A stretch of DNA of 56,650 nt from Nitrososphaeraceae archaeon (GTDB lineage Archaea > Thermoproteota > Nitrososphaeria > Nitrososphaerales > Nitrososphaeraceae), in the NCBI GenBank assembly GCA_016782225.1, contig JADDOW010000054.1, positions 1 through 56,650 of the forward strand. Direction: 5' to 3'. Each line of letters begins with the position of its first letter. The first letter of the stretch is position 1. The translations under genes and the position numbers were made by a program. The notes beneath the pieces are model-generated. The model worked only from the letters and a program-made list of their open reading frames with translations, searched no databases and had not been told where the DNA came from. Below, piece after piece: positions 36,658-46,016 of this stretch.

Positions 36658-37349
36658 ACAATTTTTAAAGCCCAGTCTTTTTTAATTTTATGACAAGGTT
36701 TGAATGGATGAAATGCTTTTAGATATCTATTAGCATAATTTACGAATGCATGAAAGTTCTTTAAGGAATTCGGTTCATTAGGGGGGCAACAAAAAGCTGT
36801 TAGAAGCATTACTAGCACACTATAAACATATCACACATCATTTGAATTATACCTAGTGACACAACATATGGATAATGCAACACACATTGGGAATATTCAG
36901 AATACCTTCCCTCAATAACAAACTTAAAACAGCATTATATGAGCATGGGATTTACAAACTCTTTGTTTAAACTCAAGTAGGCCTCAAATAGGACCTGAAT
37001 ACGTGTCTTTCAAACGAGGGTTTTTTTTGGATATTTTCATGATCATTTCCCTGAAAACAATTGTGATTTGTGCTAAAACATACTAAAAGTAATGCAAGCC
37101 CCAAATTAGTTTCAAGGAGGTTGCCCTAAATAGCAAGCATAATCACGTATTTCATTTGAAAAATAACATCGGATTCATAATTGTGTTACTAAGGTAATTT
37201 ATTATACCCCTACGATGTTATGTGACATGGTATTGGCTTCATGTCGGCAGAAGCAAGCCCAATAACGACCCCATTGTACAATGGTATGAAAATCCGGTAA
37301 AGATATGAATATTAATAATGCCCCAAAACAAATGAAATGAGATAAAACA
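36658..37349. other. Intergenic, no gene seen
   Basis: 0.7 kb without a protein-like frame. A T-rich run at 37019-37028 follows no obvious hairpin. Confidence 0.45.
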
Positions 37350-37673
37350 TTGGCTCAGTTCTTTTTCAAGCCCGACCCTATTGACGGTGTGGAGTTCAAG
37401 CCCGTTAAAATAGACATTCACCTTGGGGTAATCAAGATAGTAGATGAGGAGATATACTATGACTTTCAGCCAAACAACACCGAATGCGTAATCGTAGGAA
37501 CAGACAGAAAAGATGTGCTAGCAAGAATCCAAAGAGGTTTTGAGTATCAGTTTAGGGCTTATGGCAAAGCAAAAGACGTGGAACATGACCCAAACCTGGA
37601 CTATAACGCTAAACAAGCATGGAAGAGGTTGCAGAGGCTAATAATAAATAAAAAAGATAAAGGGCAACTGTAA
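37350..37673 (+). CDS. Conserved-looking hypothetical protein (107 aa)
   Basis: A TTG at 37350 opens 107 codons. It has no ATG upstream, because a TGA stops the frame 12 bases before. The product has a beta-rich first part (FKPVKIDIHLGVIKIVDEEI, YYDFQPNNTECVIVG) followed by an amphipathic helix (DVLARIQRGFEYQFRAYGK) and a basic tail with KQAWKRLQRLIINKKDK. The alternation of charged and hydrophobic residues is that of a folded cytosolic protein. I do not recognise the family. It is a single gene with no near neighbour on its strand. Confidence 0.65.
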   Translation: MAQFFFKPDPIDGVEFKPVKIDIHLGVIKIVDEEIYYDFQPNNTECVIVGTDRKDVLARIQRGFEYQFRAYGKAKDVEHDPNLDYNAKQAWKRLQRLIINKKDKGQL

Positions 37674-38443
37674 ATTATGAAAAGAGGCGTTTTGGGTTTT
37701 ATTGATTACTTGATAACAATGGTGTAGAAACATTATTTCATATTGCACACACAGCTGCCCAAAGACATAGGTTTTCGGTCGTAATCCATGAGGAAAAAAA
37801 GTAACTAAAACAACAAGGAATACAACGCAATATGCATTTTGATTTGACTGCCAGTCATTGAACACAGAAAAAAAATTGAGAACATATCAAATTTTTGTGT
37901 TTATGTATTTCTATATGCCAAAAACCCACAAAACTTAAAAGATATACCATAATGGAGACCAGTAGAAAAAACATTATGAATCATTTCATGTTTATTATGA
38001 AAAACCACCATTTCAAATGGTATCATAAACATGTTCCATTACAGGGCCATTTCTTTAACAATGAGTTCAGTATCACAGAAACAATACCTCACTGTGAAAT
38101 GATATCCAAAACAATAAATCGAATAGATAAAGACCTGATCTCAAAAACCATATGACATAGTGATGCCGAAAAAATATCAATGACAACAATCCATCATACC
38201 CAAACAACCTGTTGGCTGCATTATAACCGTTAAAATCAAAATTAACGAAGTTTCGCTTCCCCAATCGGATTTGGCGGTGTATACAAATGATACAATCAAT
38301 TTCAATAGGCTAATCAAGTCATGTCAATTACTGAAGACCTGCCAAATGAAAACACATCTCAATGAAAATATCCATATTTTCACATATATTTCAACGAGAA
38401 AAAGATTAATCCCCTTCAAATACAACATCCAAACAATAGGAAA
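37674..38443. other. Spacer with one weak small frame
   Basis: A 67-codon frame from an ATG at 37952 (METSRKNIMNHFMF ... ending RIDKDLISKTI) has an odd His/Phe/Asn-rich composition and no motif. I do not call it a gene. The rest is empty. Confidence 0.35.
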
Positions 38444-39061
38444 ATGAATGATGAGCCCCCGTTAGATTTTTTGTCGCAAAAGGACCTTAATTTATCTAAT
38501 CTAATACAAACGATAGGCAAATACTCGATTGAAACACACAAGGATCCCTTTGAGTCTTTGGTAAAGTCAATAATCTACCAGCAACTTTCATCAAGGTCTG
38601 CAAACGCAATTTACAGCAGATTCTTAAGGCACTATGACAACACCCTTCCAACTCCAAAACAAATCATTTCGACATCTGAAGACACTTTTAGAACCAAAAT
38701 AGGACTGTCACACAAGAAAATACAATACATAAAGGATTTGTCTTTGAGAATCTTCAAAGGGGAATTAAGATTGAGCCTTTTACCGGATATGGCGGATGAA
38801 GAAATCATAGCAGAATTGGTTAAGGTAAGGGGCATAGGTAGGTGGACCGCGGAAATGTTTCTGATTTTTCATTTGGGAAGGGAGGACATAATGCCTTTAG
38901 GTGATTTGGGGATAAGAAAAGCCGTACAGAAACTGTATGGTTTACCGCAACTTCCTAGTCCCTCAAATGTTTTAGAAATCTCTTCATGCTGGAAACCTTA
39001 TAGAAGCATTGCCGCCTGGTATCTATGGAAATCACTTGCTAGCTTTGAATCCATTGGCTAA
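38444..39061 (+). CDS. AlkA-like DNA-3-methyladenine glycosylase (HhH-GPD family)
   Basis: The 205-residue protein is a compact AlkA-type base-excision enzyme. It has the entry helix DPFESLVKSIIYQQLSSRSA (34-53), the helix-hairpin-helix LVKVRGIGRWTAEMFL (125-140) that grips the DNA backbone, and the catalytic Asp in MPLGDLGIRKAV (Asp154). The C-terminal WKPYRSIAAWYLWK is also typical. It should remove alkylated bases such as 3-methyladenine from DNA and hand over to AP endonuclease. It lacks the N-terminal TBP-like domain of E. coli AlkA, as do many archaeal and Mag-type enzymes. It is monocistronic, starting at ATG 38444. It has no iron-sulfur cluster motif. Confidence 0.93.
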   Translation: MNDEPPLDFLSQKDLNLSNLIQTIGKYSIETHKDPFESLVKSIIYQQLSSRSANAIYSRFLRHYDNTLPTPKQIISTSEDTFRTKIGLSHKKIQYIKDLSLRIFKGELRLSLLPDMADEEIIAELVKVRGIGRWTAEMFLIFHLGREDIMPLGDLGIRKAVQKLYGLPQLPSPSNVLEISSCWKPYRSIAAWYLWKSLASFESIG

Positions 39062-39467
39062 AAATGCAGTAATAAAAAAAATTGAAGCATGTTTTGCTGT
39101 TCTGACACTAACCCAGTCATGAGAAGTGGAGCACACACCCATTACCGACCAATCCACTTTCCAATTTCCAATTTGCAGTCCATAAGCAATTCAATCAGTT
39201 AAAATGACATCCACTAAACTACCAGTTGAATACGCGCTACATTGACTTTAAATAAACAAAACTGCAGCCAATAATTGGAGGCACATCTACTACCGTTTGA
39301 TATTCATGTTATGCCTTTTTGGTACACACACATATCTCCAACAATCCCATTATCATAGTTTTAAAATTCTGCGGTAAGAATCAGAATTTAGACAGACGAG
39401 GTTCAAGTGGCCAGTTTTGTTTTAAAGACATATTAAACGCATATCCATTTGAATCAGATGCTTCACC
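39062..39467. other. Intergenic, no gene seen
   Basis: AT-rich spacer without a frame of interest, ending at the TTG start of the ZIP gene. Confidence 0.5.
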
Positions 39468-40287
39468 TTGAATTTCCCATCATTGGCAGAACTTAATCCA
39501 ATCCTCCAGGCTTTCGTTGCAACCGTGTTCACATGGCTTCTCACAGCAATCGGAGCGGCATCGGTATTTTTAACAAAGGAGGTTAAAAGAAAGGTTCTGG
39601 ATGGTATGCTCGGATTCGCAGCAGGTGTGATGCTATCTGCAAGTTTCTTTTCCCTGCTTTTGCCAGCACTTGATTTAGTCACGCTACAGAACAACATTCC
39701 TTCATGGTTACCTGTTGCGATAGGCTTTGCATTGGGTGGCATATCCATTAGGATAGCAGATAGGATCATTTCCCATTTGCATGTTAACATTCCACTTGAT
39801 TCTGCGACGGAAGGCCCAAAGACGAATTTGCAAAGGAGTATCCTCCTGGTTATTGCAATAACCATACACAATATTCGAGGGAATGGCAATAGGTGTTGCC
39901 TTTGGAGCGGCATCATTAGGGATTCCAGGAGCCACTTTGGGCGCGGCAAGTTCCCTTGCCATAGGAATAGGCCTGCAAAATTTTCCCGAGGGAATGGCGG
40001 TATCCATGCCATTGCGTCGTGAAGGACTAACCAGGCTCAAAAGTTTTTGGTATGGCCAGCTATCCGCTGTTGTGGAACCAGTTGCGGCTGTGTCTGGCGC
40101 TGCTTTTGTGTACCTAGCTCAGCCTTTCCTAACTTATGCGCTTAGTTTTGCGGCAGGGGCCATGATTTTTGTTGTGGCGGAAGAGGTAATACCAGAGTCC
40201 CAGAGTGGCGGAAACGGAGACTTGGCAACACTTTGTCTTCTGGCGGGTTTTGTGATAATGATGGTATTAGACACAGCACTCGGATAA
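39468..40287 (+). pseudogene. ZIP-family metal transporter, frameshifted at the metal motif
   Basis: The first frame (TTG start at 39468) gives helices typical of ZIP proteins: FVATVFTWLLTAIGAASVFL, MLGFAAGVMLSASFFSLLLP and WLPVAIGFALGGI, then ITIHNI. Here the family has HNIPEG. In this sequence the Pro codon has lost two bases (about 39874-39880), and the continuation EGMAIGVAFGAASLGIPGAT lies in another frame, followed by IGIGLQNFPEGMAVSMPLR, the second metal motif, and the last helices to 40287. The transporter (Zn2+/Fe2+ uptake, ZupT/GufA type) is interrupted exactly in the transmembrane metal site, so it is inactive unless the indel is an assembly error. Confidence 0.85.
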
Positions 40288-40698
40288 CTATAACAACCAA
40301 GATCATATCGGTCCATATTCCAACTAACATAATAAACAAACCACAAACAGGGATTTTGTTTGTTTCATCGGCTTAAAAACACACAAATCACAAATTGTAA
40401 CGGAAAAATCGATTATTGGCAATGCATGCTTTGAGAAGCAAAAGAGGGTAGTGTAGTCTATTCATATAGCCATTTCCATTGCCGATGTTCAGATTTAGAA
40501 AACCCACCCACACCAATTACTATCATATGGCAGTCAAAACCTAATTAAAGAGTTCTGAAAACAATAGTTACGCAAATTGCTCAATTATCAAAGATGCTGG
40601 AAGCAAAATGGCCATCAACCCACACTTTAAATAATTTTCTATCCCCATAGTATTATGTCTTCAAACAACACATTTAACGAAAGCCCAAAACCATTTCA
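40288..40698. other. Intergenic, no gene seen
   Basis: Spacer. A frame at 40655-40760 reads a basic KPFHGTGRNIKGHGKGRQH but is out of register with the next gene and is probably a shadow. Confidence 0.4.
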
Positions 40699-41268
40699 TG
40701 GTACTGGACGCAATATCAAGGGGCATGGAAAAGGCAGACAGCATTGCCAGAGTCACTAAACTATAAGGATGAGGTAGAACTAATTGTAAATGACCTGAAT
40801 GCCCAAAAACTGATAACAATGGATATAAAAAGAGGTTTCTTTAGTAATAAAAAAACAGAACTCTATATTTCCGAAACTGGAATGAGAATTCTAAGTACAA
40901 AGAAACAGGAGTTATCCAGCAAATCCCAACATCTTCAACAACTATACGATACTGGTGAAAGGGGACAAATGCAAAGCTTTCTGGACTCCAACAGAATGTG
41001 GATGCCCATGATGTTATTTTCAGGATTAATGAGTGTAATGTTTTTTGCCTCAATGATGTCATTTATGGGAATGGCCATGAATCCATCTGAAAGTGCCCAA
41101 ACAGAAGGTCAGGCGGATGAATCTGGTGGAGCCGAAGACACCGGGGTTGCTGCTTCGGATAGTGAAAGTGCTGATGCCAGTGATGTGGGTGCTGAAGGTG
41201 ATATGAGTGGTGGTGGAGGAGGCATGGACGCTGGTGGCATGAATGCTGACGGGTTTGACTCATTTTAG
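40699..41268 (+). pseudogene. Helix-turn-helix plus membrane protein, split by a frameshift
   Basis: An ATG at 40699 reads MVLDAISRGMEKADSIARVT and KL in the style of the first helices of an archaeal winged-helix domain. It stops at TAA. The recognition part YKDEVELIVNDLNAQKLITM lies in another frame (open from about 40744), and runs through IKRGFFSNKKTELYISETG into a coiled-coil. A Met/Phe-rich membrane segment (MWMPMMLFSGLMSVMFFASM) and an acidic Gly/Asp-rich tail follow, to 41268. The two halves match one protein if the frame is shifted around 40757-40765. A downstream TTG start (40744) could give a shorter protein lacking the first helix, so I cannot exclude that part of it is expressed. 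Confidence 0.65.
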
Positions 41269-41721
41269 CATGGCGAAAATGCCACGCATAGGAAATGACA
41301 GCAATAATAGCAACACCAAACAAAGCAGCAGCACCTAACGCCCATAACGTGGCCTAATCAGACAGAGACACATCATTGTCATAAAGTCAATATTCCCAAC
41401 AAACTTTGCTGACGAGTGTTGTTTTACTACATGTTATCTCATGGAAGGTCATTGTATGAAGATGCCGTTTTTCTTCTGAACTTAAAAAAGCAGAACTCAA
41501 AACACATTCTGCGAATTCGTTGTTTTTGCGGTTTGTAGTTGTACTCTTGAGGCAAATGTCTTAAAAAAAACATAATTGGACCTTCAAACACAAACAACAC
41601 TTAATCCAGATAAAATCATGTCTAATTTTAAAAAAGCGTGTTTTATAGTTACTGATATGATTGACTTGTTCGGCGAAAATTTTGATCTCACCTGTTAAGG
41701 TCCCAGGGTAATCGTTGAAAT
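41269..41721. other. Intergenic, no gene seen
   Basis: No recognisable frame between the convergent genes. Confidence 0.5.
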
Positions 41722-42036
41722 CTAACCCATATTCAGGGCAGAAACATTAACACCTAACTCATCTTCAGGCATGGATTTCAAAACAGGGCATTGACTTAGT
41801 ACTTTTTCCAAGTTTTGTAAACCATCCTGTCCCCCATTTGAAAGCAATCCCTGGCTATTAGATTTGAGAAACTCCTCTTTACCCCCCTCTATAGAATACA
41901 GGTTATTGAGTATCTCTTTGGCCTTCTGTTTACATTGATCATCAAAAGCACCGGGTGAAAGGGCTGCGATCGCTATTGCGGTTATGGCGATTATCGCTAT
42001 TGATGCCATGATAATGATTTTTTGACCCTTTTCCAT
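41722..42036 (-). CDS. Secreted or membrane-anchored small protein with two cysteines
   Basis: About 104 residues from the ATG at 42036 (a GTG three codons earlier is possible). It begins with a short basic head and a hydrophobic helix (IIIMASIAIIAITAIAIAAL) that may be a signal peptide or anchor. The outer domain has Cys in DDQCKQKAKEILNNL and in VLSQCPVLKSMPE, which could form one disulfide. I do not recognise the family. The alpha-helical character and the small size fit the many secreted hypothetical proteins of ammonia-oxidising archaea. Confidence 0.7.
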   Translation of the reverse strand: MEKGQKIIIMASIAIIAITAIAIAALSPGAFDDQCKQKAKEILNNLYSIEGGKEEFLKSNSQGLLSNGGQDGLQNLEKVLSQCPVLKSMPEDELGVNVSALNMG

Positions 42037-42329
42037 TTTCCACACTGATCAACCTGCTCAATTATAAAAAGACTGTTGTGTAATTTAGTGAAACAAATAT
42101 CTTTCAGTCATCTAAAAAAGCAAAAAGGATCCATGATAATATACAGGTCTCTTATATGTTAGCCCTTTACAATGTCTAAGACCATGACCACGTTGGTTAT
42201 GCCCACCAATGATAGTGCCTTACATCCATTGTTGATTTTTTAGTGTGGGGTGTATGATCTTTTTCTGCTGCCTGCAGGCATCAGATTCGATTTAAACTAA
42301 ACAAATTGGCTCATCCTTGGGCCAGATAT
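42037..42329. other. Intergenic, no gene seen
   Basis: Upstream region of the reverse-strand secreted protein and relic ground before the cupredoxin fragment. No clear frame. Confidence 0.4.
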
Positions 42330-42479
42330 GCAAATTATGGAACAATAACCCCTGAAGGGTTAAACCCCCCCTGCTTGGCCCCCAAAAATGAAATTGCGGT
42401 AACATTTGAAAATCCAGGCACTTACAACCATCTTTGCATTTTCCATCCTCGGATGACGGTAAGTGTATTGGTCAAATAG
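42330..42479 (+). pseudogene. C-terminal fragment of a cupredoxin (type 1 copper protein)
   Basis: A frame without a start reads ITPEGLNPPCLAPKNEIAV and then TFENPGTYNHLCIFHPRM, followed by TVSVLVK and a TAG at 42477. The block F-x-x-P-G-T-Y-x-x-x-C-x-x-H-P-x-M is the classic copper site of plastocyanin-like proteins (ligands Cys, His and Met). The N-terminal part with the first His ligand is missing. Cupredoxins are abundant in ammonia-oxidising archaea, where they carry electrons outside the membrane. This copy is a dead fragment. Confidence 0.6.
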
Positions 42480-42867
42480 ATTGGATACTGCTGCTTTTTC
42501 TGAAATGATAAAACCCCTATTTCTATTTTTTAGGGATTGATCATCATGAAGGTCGTCTCACCGATTGTCATGTTTAACCGTCTAGTCCAAAATCAGCTTG
42601 GAACTAGGGTCCAGTTGGTTGGTGACAACAGGCACTTCACTAATGGCTCGTTAAAGTTGGGTTTTACTAAAATAAGGGTGTGTACAGAAAGTGGACAATA
42701 TTCGTTAATTTAAAATTCTGGCCATGTTCGATGCATTCACATGCTATAAAGTCGCAGGCACTAACAAAAATAATAGAAGAGGCTTTGGAATGTTTTTTCG
42801 CTTTATGGGAGGGAGGAGAGACAATAGTAGAAAGGATCTTTACTTTGACTTATCCCATTTTATTTTG
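42480..42867. other. Intergenic, no gene seen
   Basis: The long forward frame that runs through here (42680 on) is the opposite-strand shadow of the secreted protein gene, so nothing is called. Confidence 0.5.
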
Positions 42868-43269
42868 CTATTCAAATATGCCTATTATTTTGCCAGTTAT
42901 GTTCTTAAATATATTTCCTGCAGGAACTGATGCATTAGAAATAACATTACCCCCTCTTTCGGTAGCACTTTCCAATGTTTCAGGAAGATTGCTTATTACG
43001 ATACCAGTTTTATTTAGCAAATTGGTTACTATAGAGCCAACTCTTTCAGCAGTGTTTGTTGTTGACACATTATCCTCGGATTCACCTATTATTATAACAG
43101 TTTCGTTATTCCCTGTTTCTAATACCACCGCAGTTTTGTTTTGCAAACTAGTGTCATTTGCCAACATTGGGCCTGTAGAGTTTCCCTGAGCGCTTACTGC
43201 ATTAATGGGATTTAGCATGAAGAGCAGAACGGATGCGGCAATTGTCAATAAAACAAAAATTTTAATCAT
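42868..43269 (-). CDS. Secreted protein rich in N-glycosylation sequons
   Basis: The 133-residue product starts with a signal peptide (hydrophobic core IFVLLTIAASVLLFML, AVSAQG near residues 24-29 as likely cleavage region). The mature part is polar and contains eight Asn-x-Ser/Thr sites (NST, NDT, NKT, NET, NVS, NKT, NAS and NIT) in about 105 residues. This is far above random, so it is probably a heavily glycosylated surface protein. Two segments have alternating hydrophobic residues that could make beta strands (VVLETGNNETVIIIGE, VGSIVTNLLNKTGIVI). It has no Cys. The function is unknown; AglB-type N-glycosylation is assumed from the lineage. Confidence 0.75.
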   Translation of the reverse strand: MIKIFVLLTIAASVLLFMLNPINAVSAQGNSTGPMLANDTSLQNKTAVVLETGNNETVIIIGESEDNVSTTNTAERVGSIVTNLLNKTGIVISNLPETLESATERGGNVISNASVPAGNIFKNITGKIIGIFE

Positions 43270-43589
43270 GTATATGTTACATCATAGTATCTAAAATATC
43301 TATTGTCTTACACGTTTAGGGGTATTCCTAATGATTGAGCATTTATTTGTATGTCCATAATCAGAGAATGTCCAAGATAATGTTTTGCGGCGAGATTTAG
43401 GTATCGATGTCGCTTTCCCCTATACCTTCCTTCCCTCCTCACTAACAGATTCATCTATACCATGGTTTTCTCGCAAGTCTTTGCGGCTACCCCTGTTAGC
43501 AATATTGGGCCGCTATTATTTTCTTTGACAACCCGCATATCATCAAAAGAAATAGGCAGGCCAACCTTGCCAAGCTGCCGTTAGAAATA
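43270..43589. other. Intergenic, no gene seen
   Basis: Upstream region of the reverse-strand secreted protein gene. No frame of interest apart from a short reverse relic at its end. Confidence 0.45.
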
Positions 43590-43724
43590 TTAAGTGCCTG
43601 TAGGGATTTCACAGTCCTCTATCTTATTGCCATTTACCGACATGTAGCCATTCAGACAGCCCTTTATAATAGCAGTCTCCACACCAGCCATAGGTTTCTT
43701 AATTGAACGGATAGTCTTTTCCAC
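43590..43724 (-). CDS. Small open frame or relic (44 aa), two cysteines
   Basis: A GTG at 43724 opens 44 codons: VEKTIRSIKKPMAGVETAII and then KGCLNGYMSVNGNKIEDCEI with a PTGT end. Two Cys 15 residues apart and the Gly/Asn-rich turn between them look like a small secreted or C-terminal domain. No signal peptide precedes it, so it is probably the tail of a decayed gene. I do not recognise it. Confidence 0.35.
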   Translation of the reverse strand: MEKTIRSIKKPMAGVETAIIKGCLNGYMSVNGNKIEDCEIPTGT

Positions 43725-44067
43725 CCGTCATGCCGATTTGAAAACAATCCCTGTCACCGATGGTACTTGCATATGCTATTGAGGGATTGTTTTAATGGTA
43801 GTCAAAGATACAGATAACAAGACAAACATGACTGTACTGTTCAAATAAAAAATACTTGCTGAAATATTGTTTTGGAGATGGAAACTTCTTTCCATGAGTA
43901 TGTAATCTAAGAGAGGTCTATTGCATATTCGGTCATTAAATGCCGATTCATTCTAATATGTTGAAATCAATGTTCAGATGGTATAAAATTAGTGTTTTTT
44001 CAGAAATTGGGGTAGCCCAATTGAAGACCCAAATTATAGTTGTTTGAAATATAGAGATAGCACACAC
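43725..44067. other. Intergenic, no gene seen
   Basis: Spacer before the YjbQ gene. A short TTG-started extension of the YjbQ frame (from 44044) is possible but not needed. Confidence 0.45.
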
Positions 44068-44487
44068 ATGACAGTGATAACTAGAAATATTCATATCAAA
44101 ACCAGTCGAGAAAACGATATTGTGGATTTTACAGAGCAAACATCAAAAGCAGTAAAAGAAAGTAAAATAAAGAATGGGATTGTCACAGTTTTTGTTGCGG
44201 GATCAACTGCGGCAATAACAACCATAGAGTATGAACCGGGACTTAGGGAAGACTTTCCAAAGATGTTATCTAGGATAGCGCCAAAAGGTATTGAATATGA
44301 GCATGATAATACATGGCATGATGGAAACGGACACTCGCACGTTCGTGCATCCCTGATTGGGCCAAGCTTAACCATACCGTTTACAGAAGGTCACATTATG
44401 TTGGGCACATGGCAACAAATAGTGTTGTTAGAAATGGACGCAGGACCAAGAGAACGCAGGGTTATTATGCAGATAATAGGGGAATAG
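44068..44487 (+). CDS. YjbQ-family (UPF0047) protein
   Basis: From the ATG at 44068 the product is 139 residues, exactly the size of the YjbQ family. It has the TTIEYEPG block (Glu57), then EYEHDNTWHDGNGHSHVRAS with His79, His84, His89 and His91, and the C-terminal GTWQQIVLLEMDAGPRERRV. These histidines and acidic residues sit around a trimer pocket. E. coli YjbQ has weak thiamine-phosphate synthase activity in vivo, but the physiological role of the family is not settled. All conserved residues are present. It is a single gene in its own unit. Confidence 0.93.
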   Translation: MTVITRNIHIKTSRENDIVDFTEQTSKAVKESKIKNGIVTVFVAGSTAAITTIEYEPGLREDFPKMLSRIAPKGIEYEHDNTWHDGNGHSHVRASLIGPSLTIPFTEGHIMLGTWQQIVLLEMDAGPRERRVIMQIIGE

Positions 44488-45198
44488 ATGCCAAAGCACA
44501 CATAGCACATATGCGCTAACTCCCTCCTATGCGAATTGTCTTCCAAGGCTTTATCAAATAATACCAGACCCTTGATCAGGTCACATGATTTTGGCATATT
44601 GCAATCATTTTATAAAATAACTACAACAGATCAATTGCAAACTAGGTCTCATTTTATGGATATTGTTATGTGTTCAAATCTTTTTCCAATTCTTCCCTTG
44701 TTTTCCCCCCCCTTCTAGTTAGGTAGATCCCTTTTGGGGGTTGCGATTGACCAAATACGCCCAAAGGGATCTAGTAATGTCCATAGATAGCACACAAAAG
44801 ACATCCATAATGGCTGGCATAATCTTCGCAACTCCACTATTTACAGATCGACCAAACAATGCGCCAGAATTTTATGTAAAGGGTGTATCATATCTGCATA
44901 AATTCACCCAATGGATTTAGGTGAGCGGAGATTGCCCATGGGAAATTCAACCGATTTAAGAACAATTGCACCCCATATCTTTAACTCCTCATTTGTAACA
45001 ATCTTTTACCGTCTGCACTAGAGTGTGCCCATAAATGATTCTAGGGCTCCAAATGCATTTTTACGGTATTCAATGGATTTTGGTCCATCATTGACCACCA
45101 TATATGGGGTTAGGGAATTATACCCATCAGGCATTGCATAACCGTTTCTTTATCTTAATTGGGGGTACGATACTATAAAATTGCCATAATTAGCGTTT
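44488..45198. other. Spacer with one hairpin and a small open frame
   Basis: At 44778 an ATG opens a 47-codon frame (MSIDSTQKTSIMAGIIFATP and so on, ending KFTQWI), of doubtful status. The main structure is the inverted repeat at 44724-44773. No gene is called. Confidence 0.35.
44724..44773. repeat. Inverted repeat (possible hairpin or element end)
   Basis: TAGATCCCTTTTGGG (44724-44738) faces CCCAAAGGGATCTA (44760-44773), complementary except for one extra T. The spacer is about 21 bases. It lies away from any called gene end, 240 bases past YjbQ, so it is a weak terminator candidate. Alternatively it is a relic of a small mobile element. Confidence 0.6.
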
Positions 45199-45531
45199 CT
45201 AAAATTCAATACATCGCTCTGGACTTAACTCCACAACCAGGCCATCATTCCACCTATATTTATCAAACATCAGGAGACAAACATCTGAAACTAATTTTGG
45301 ATTTGCATCATTGTCAATTATTTTTCCGTTACCCTCAAAAGTTCTGCTATTTACAGAGAACGAAACTAACGGGTTATTTATTATGTTTTGAACCCAATGC
45401 GCTTTCTTTTTGCGTTCTGACAACACATAATATCTGCCGTCATGTTCTACAAACCAAATCTCAATTCTATGGCACTTGCCTGTTTTCCATCCATTACTAT
45501 TCAGATACAGGAATTGTGGTTGTCGGCCCAA
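45199..45531 (-). CDS. Deazaflavin (F420)-dependent nitroreductase-family protein (Ddn-like)
   Basis: The 110-residue product reads QFLYLNSNGWKTGKCHRIEI, WFVEHDGRYYVLSERKKKAH, then WVQNIINNPLVSFSVNSRTF and YRWNDGLVVELSPE. These are the blocks of the F420-dependent Ddn/DUF385-type split barrel: the T-x-G-R-K-S-G-x-x-H-x motif (here NSNGWKTGKCHR) and the W-x-x-N-I/L block. It is slightly shorter than usual at the N-terminus, and the start is TTG at 45531, so a few residues could be missing. It should bind F420H2 and reduce quinones or other substrates. It is the second F420-type protein of the window. Confidence 0.85.
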   Translation of the reverse strand: MGRQPQFLYLNSNGWKTGKCHRIEIWFVEHDGRYYVLSERKKKAHWVQNIINNPLVSFSVNSRTFEGNGKIIDNDANPKLVSDVCLLMFDKYRWNDGLVVELSPERCIEF

Positions 45532-46016
45532 TAATTATTCAGTATAAGACTTGCAAATAAAAATTACTTTACCGAATACAAAAAGTCAACCGCCAAAAAC
45601 AGATGCTTTGATATTAGGAATGAAAAATAAATTTGACCATAGTTTTGATTTCATTTCTGGTTAAGAAGAAAAGCCCGCCCATTTCAATTTTATTTTATGG
45701 ATCTTGTTTGACATGGTGAGATTGGGTTCGGCAAGCCCGTCACAGAGAAATCAGCGTCTTTAACCAATAAATTTTTATGACCGAGTACAATCTGTAATAC
45801 TCAAATAGATAACGGCTTCGGAGCCATGTGCAACAGATTTGAGTTGGTTTTCCACTCAGGTAAATCACATTACTTGGATAAAATGACAACAACCATAATG
45901 AGACTATCTATGAAATCAATGTTATTGAATATTTTTTTGTTAAATGTATCTGAATGTATTTTTAAATAAACTCTATTCATAATAACTAGATATAAAAAAT
46001 TTTATTGTATTATAGA
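45532..46016. other. Intergenic, no gene seen
   Basis: Divergent spacer between the Ddn-like gene and the RNase H-like relic. A TATA-like AGATATAAAAAA at about 45988-45999 has the right distance to the TTG at 46017. Confidence 0.45.

Noticed and set aside
42680-43189. 169-codon forward frame opposite the secreted sequon-rich protein
   Set aside because: The reverse frame has a signal peptide and sequons; the forward one is its shadow.
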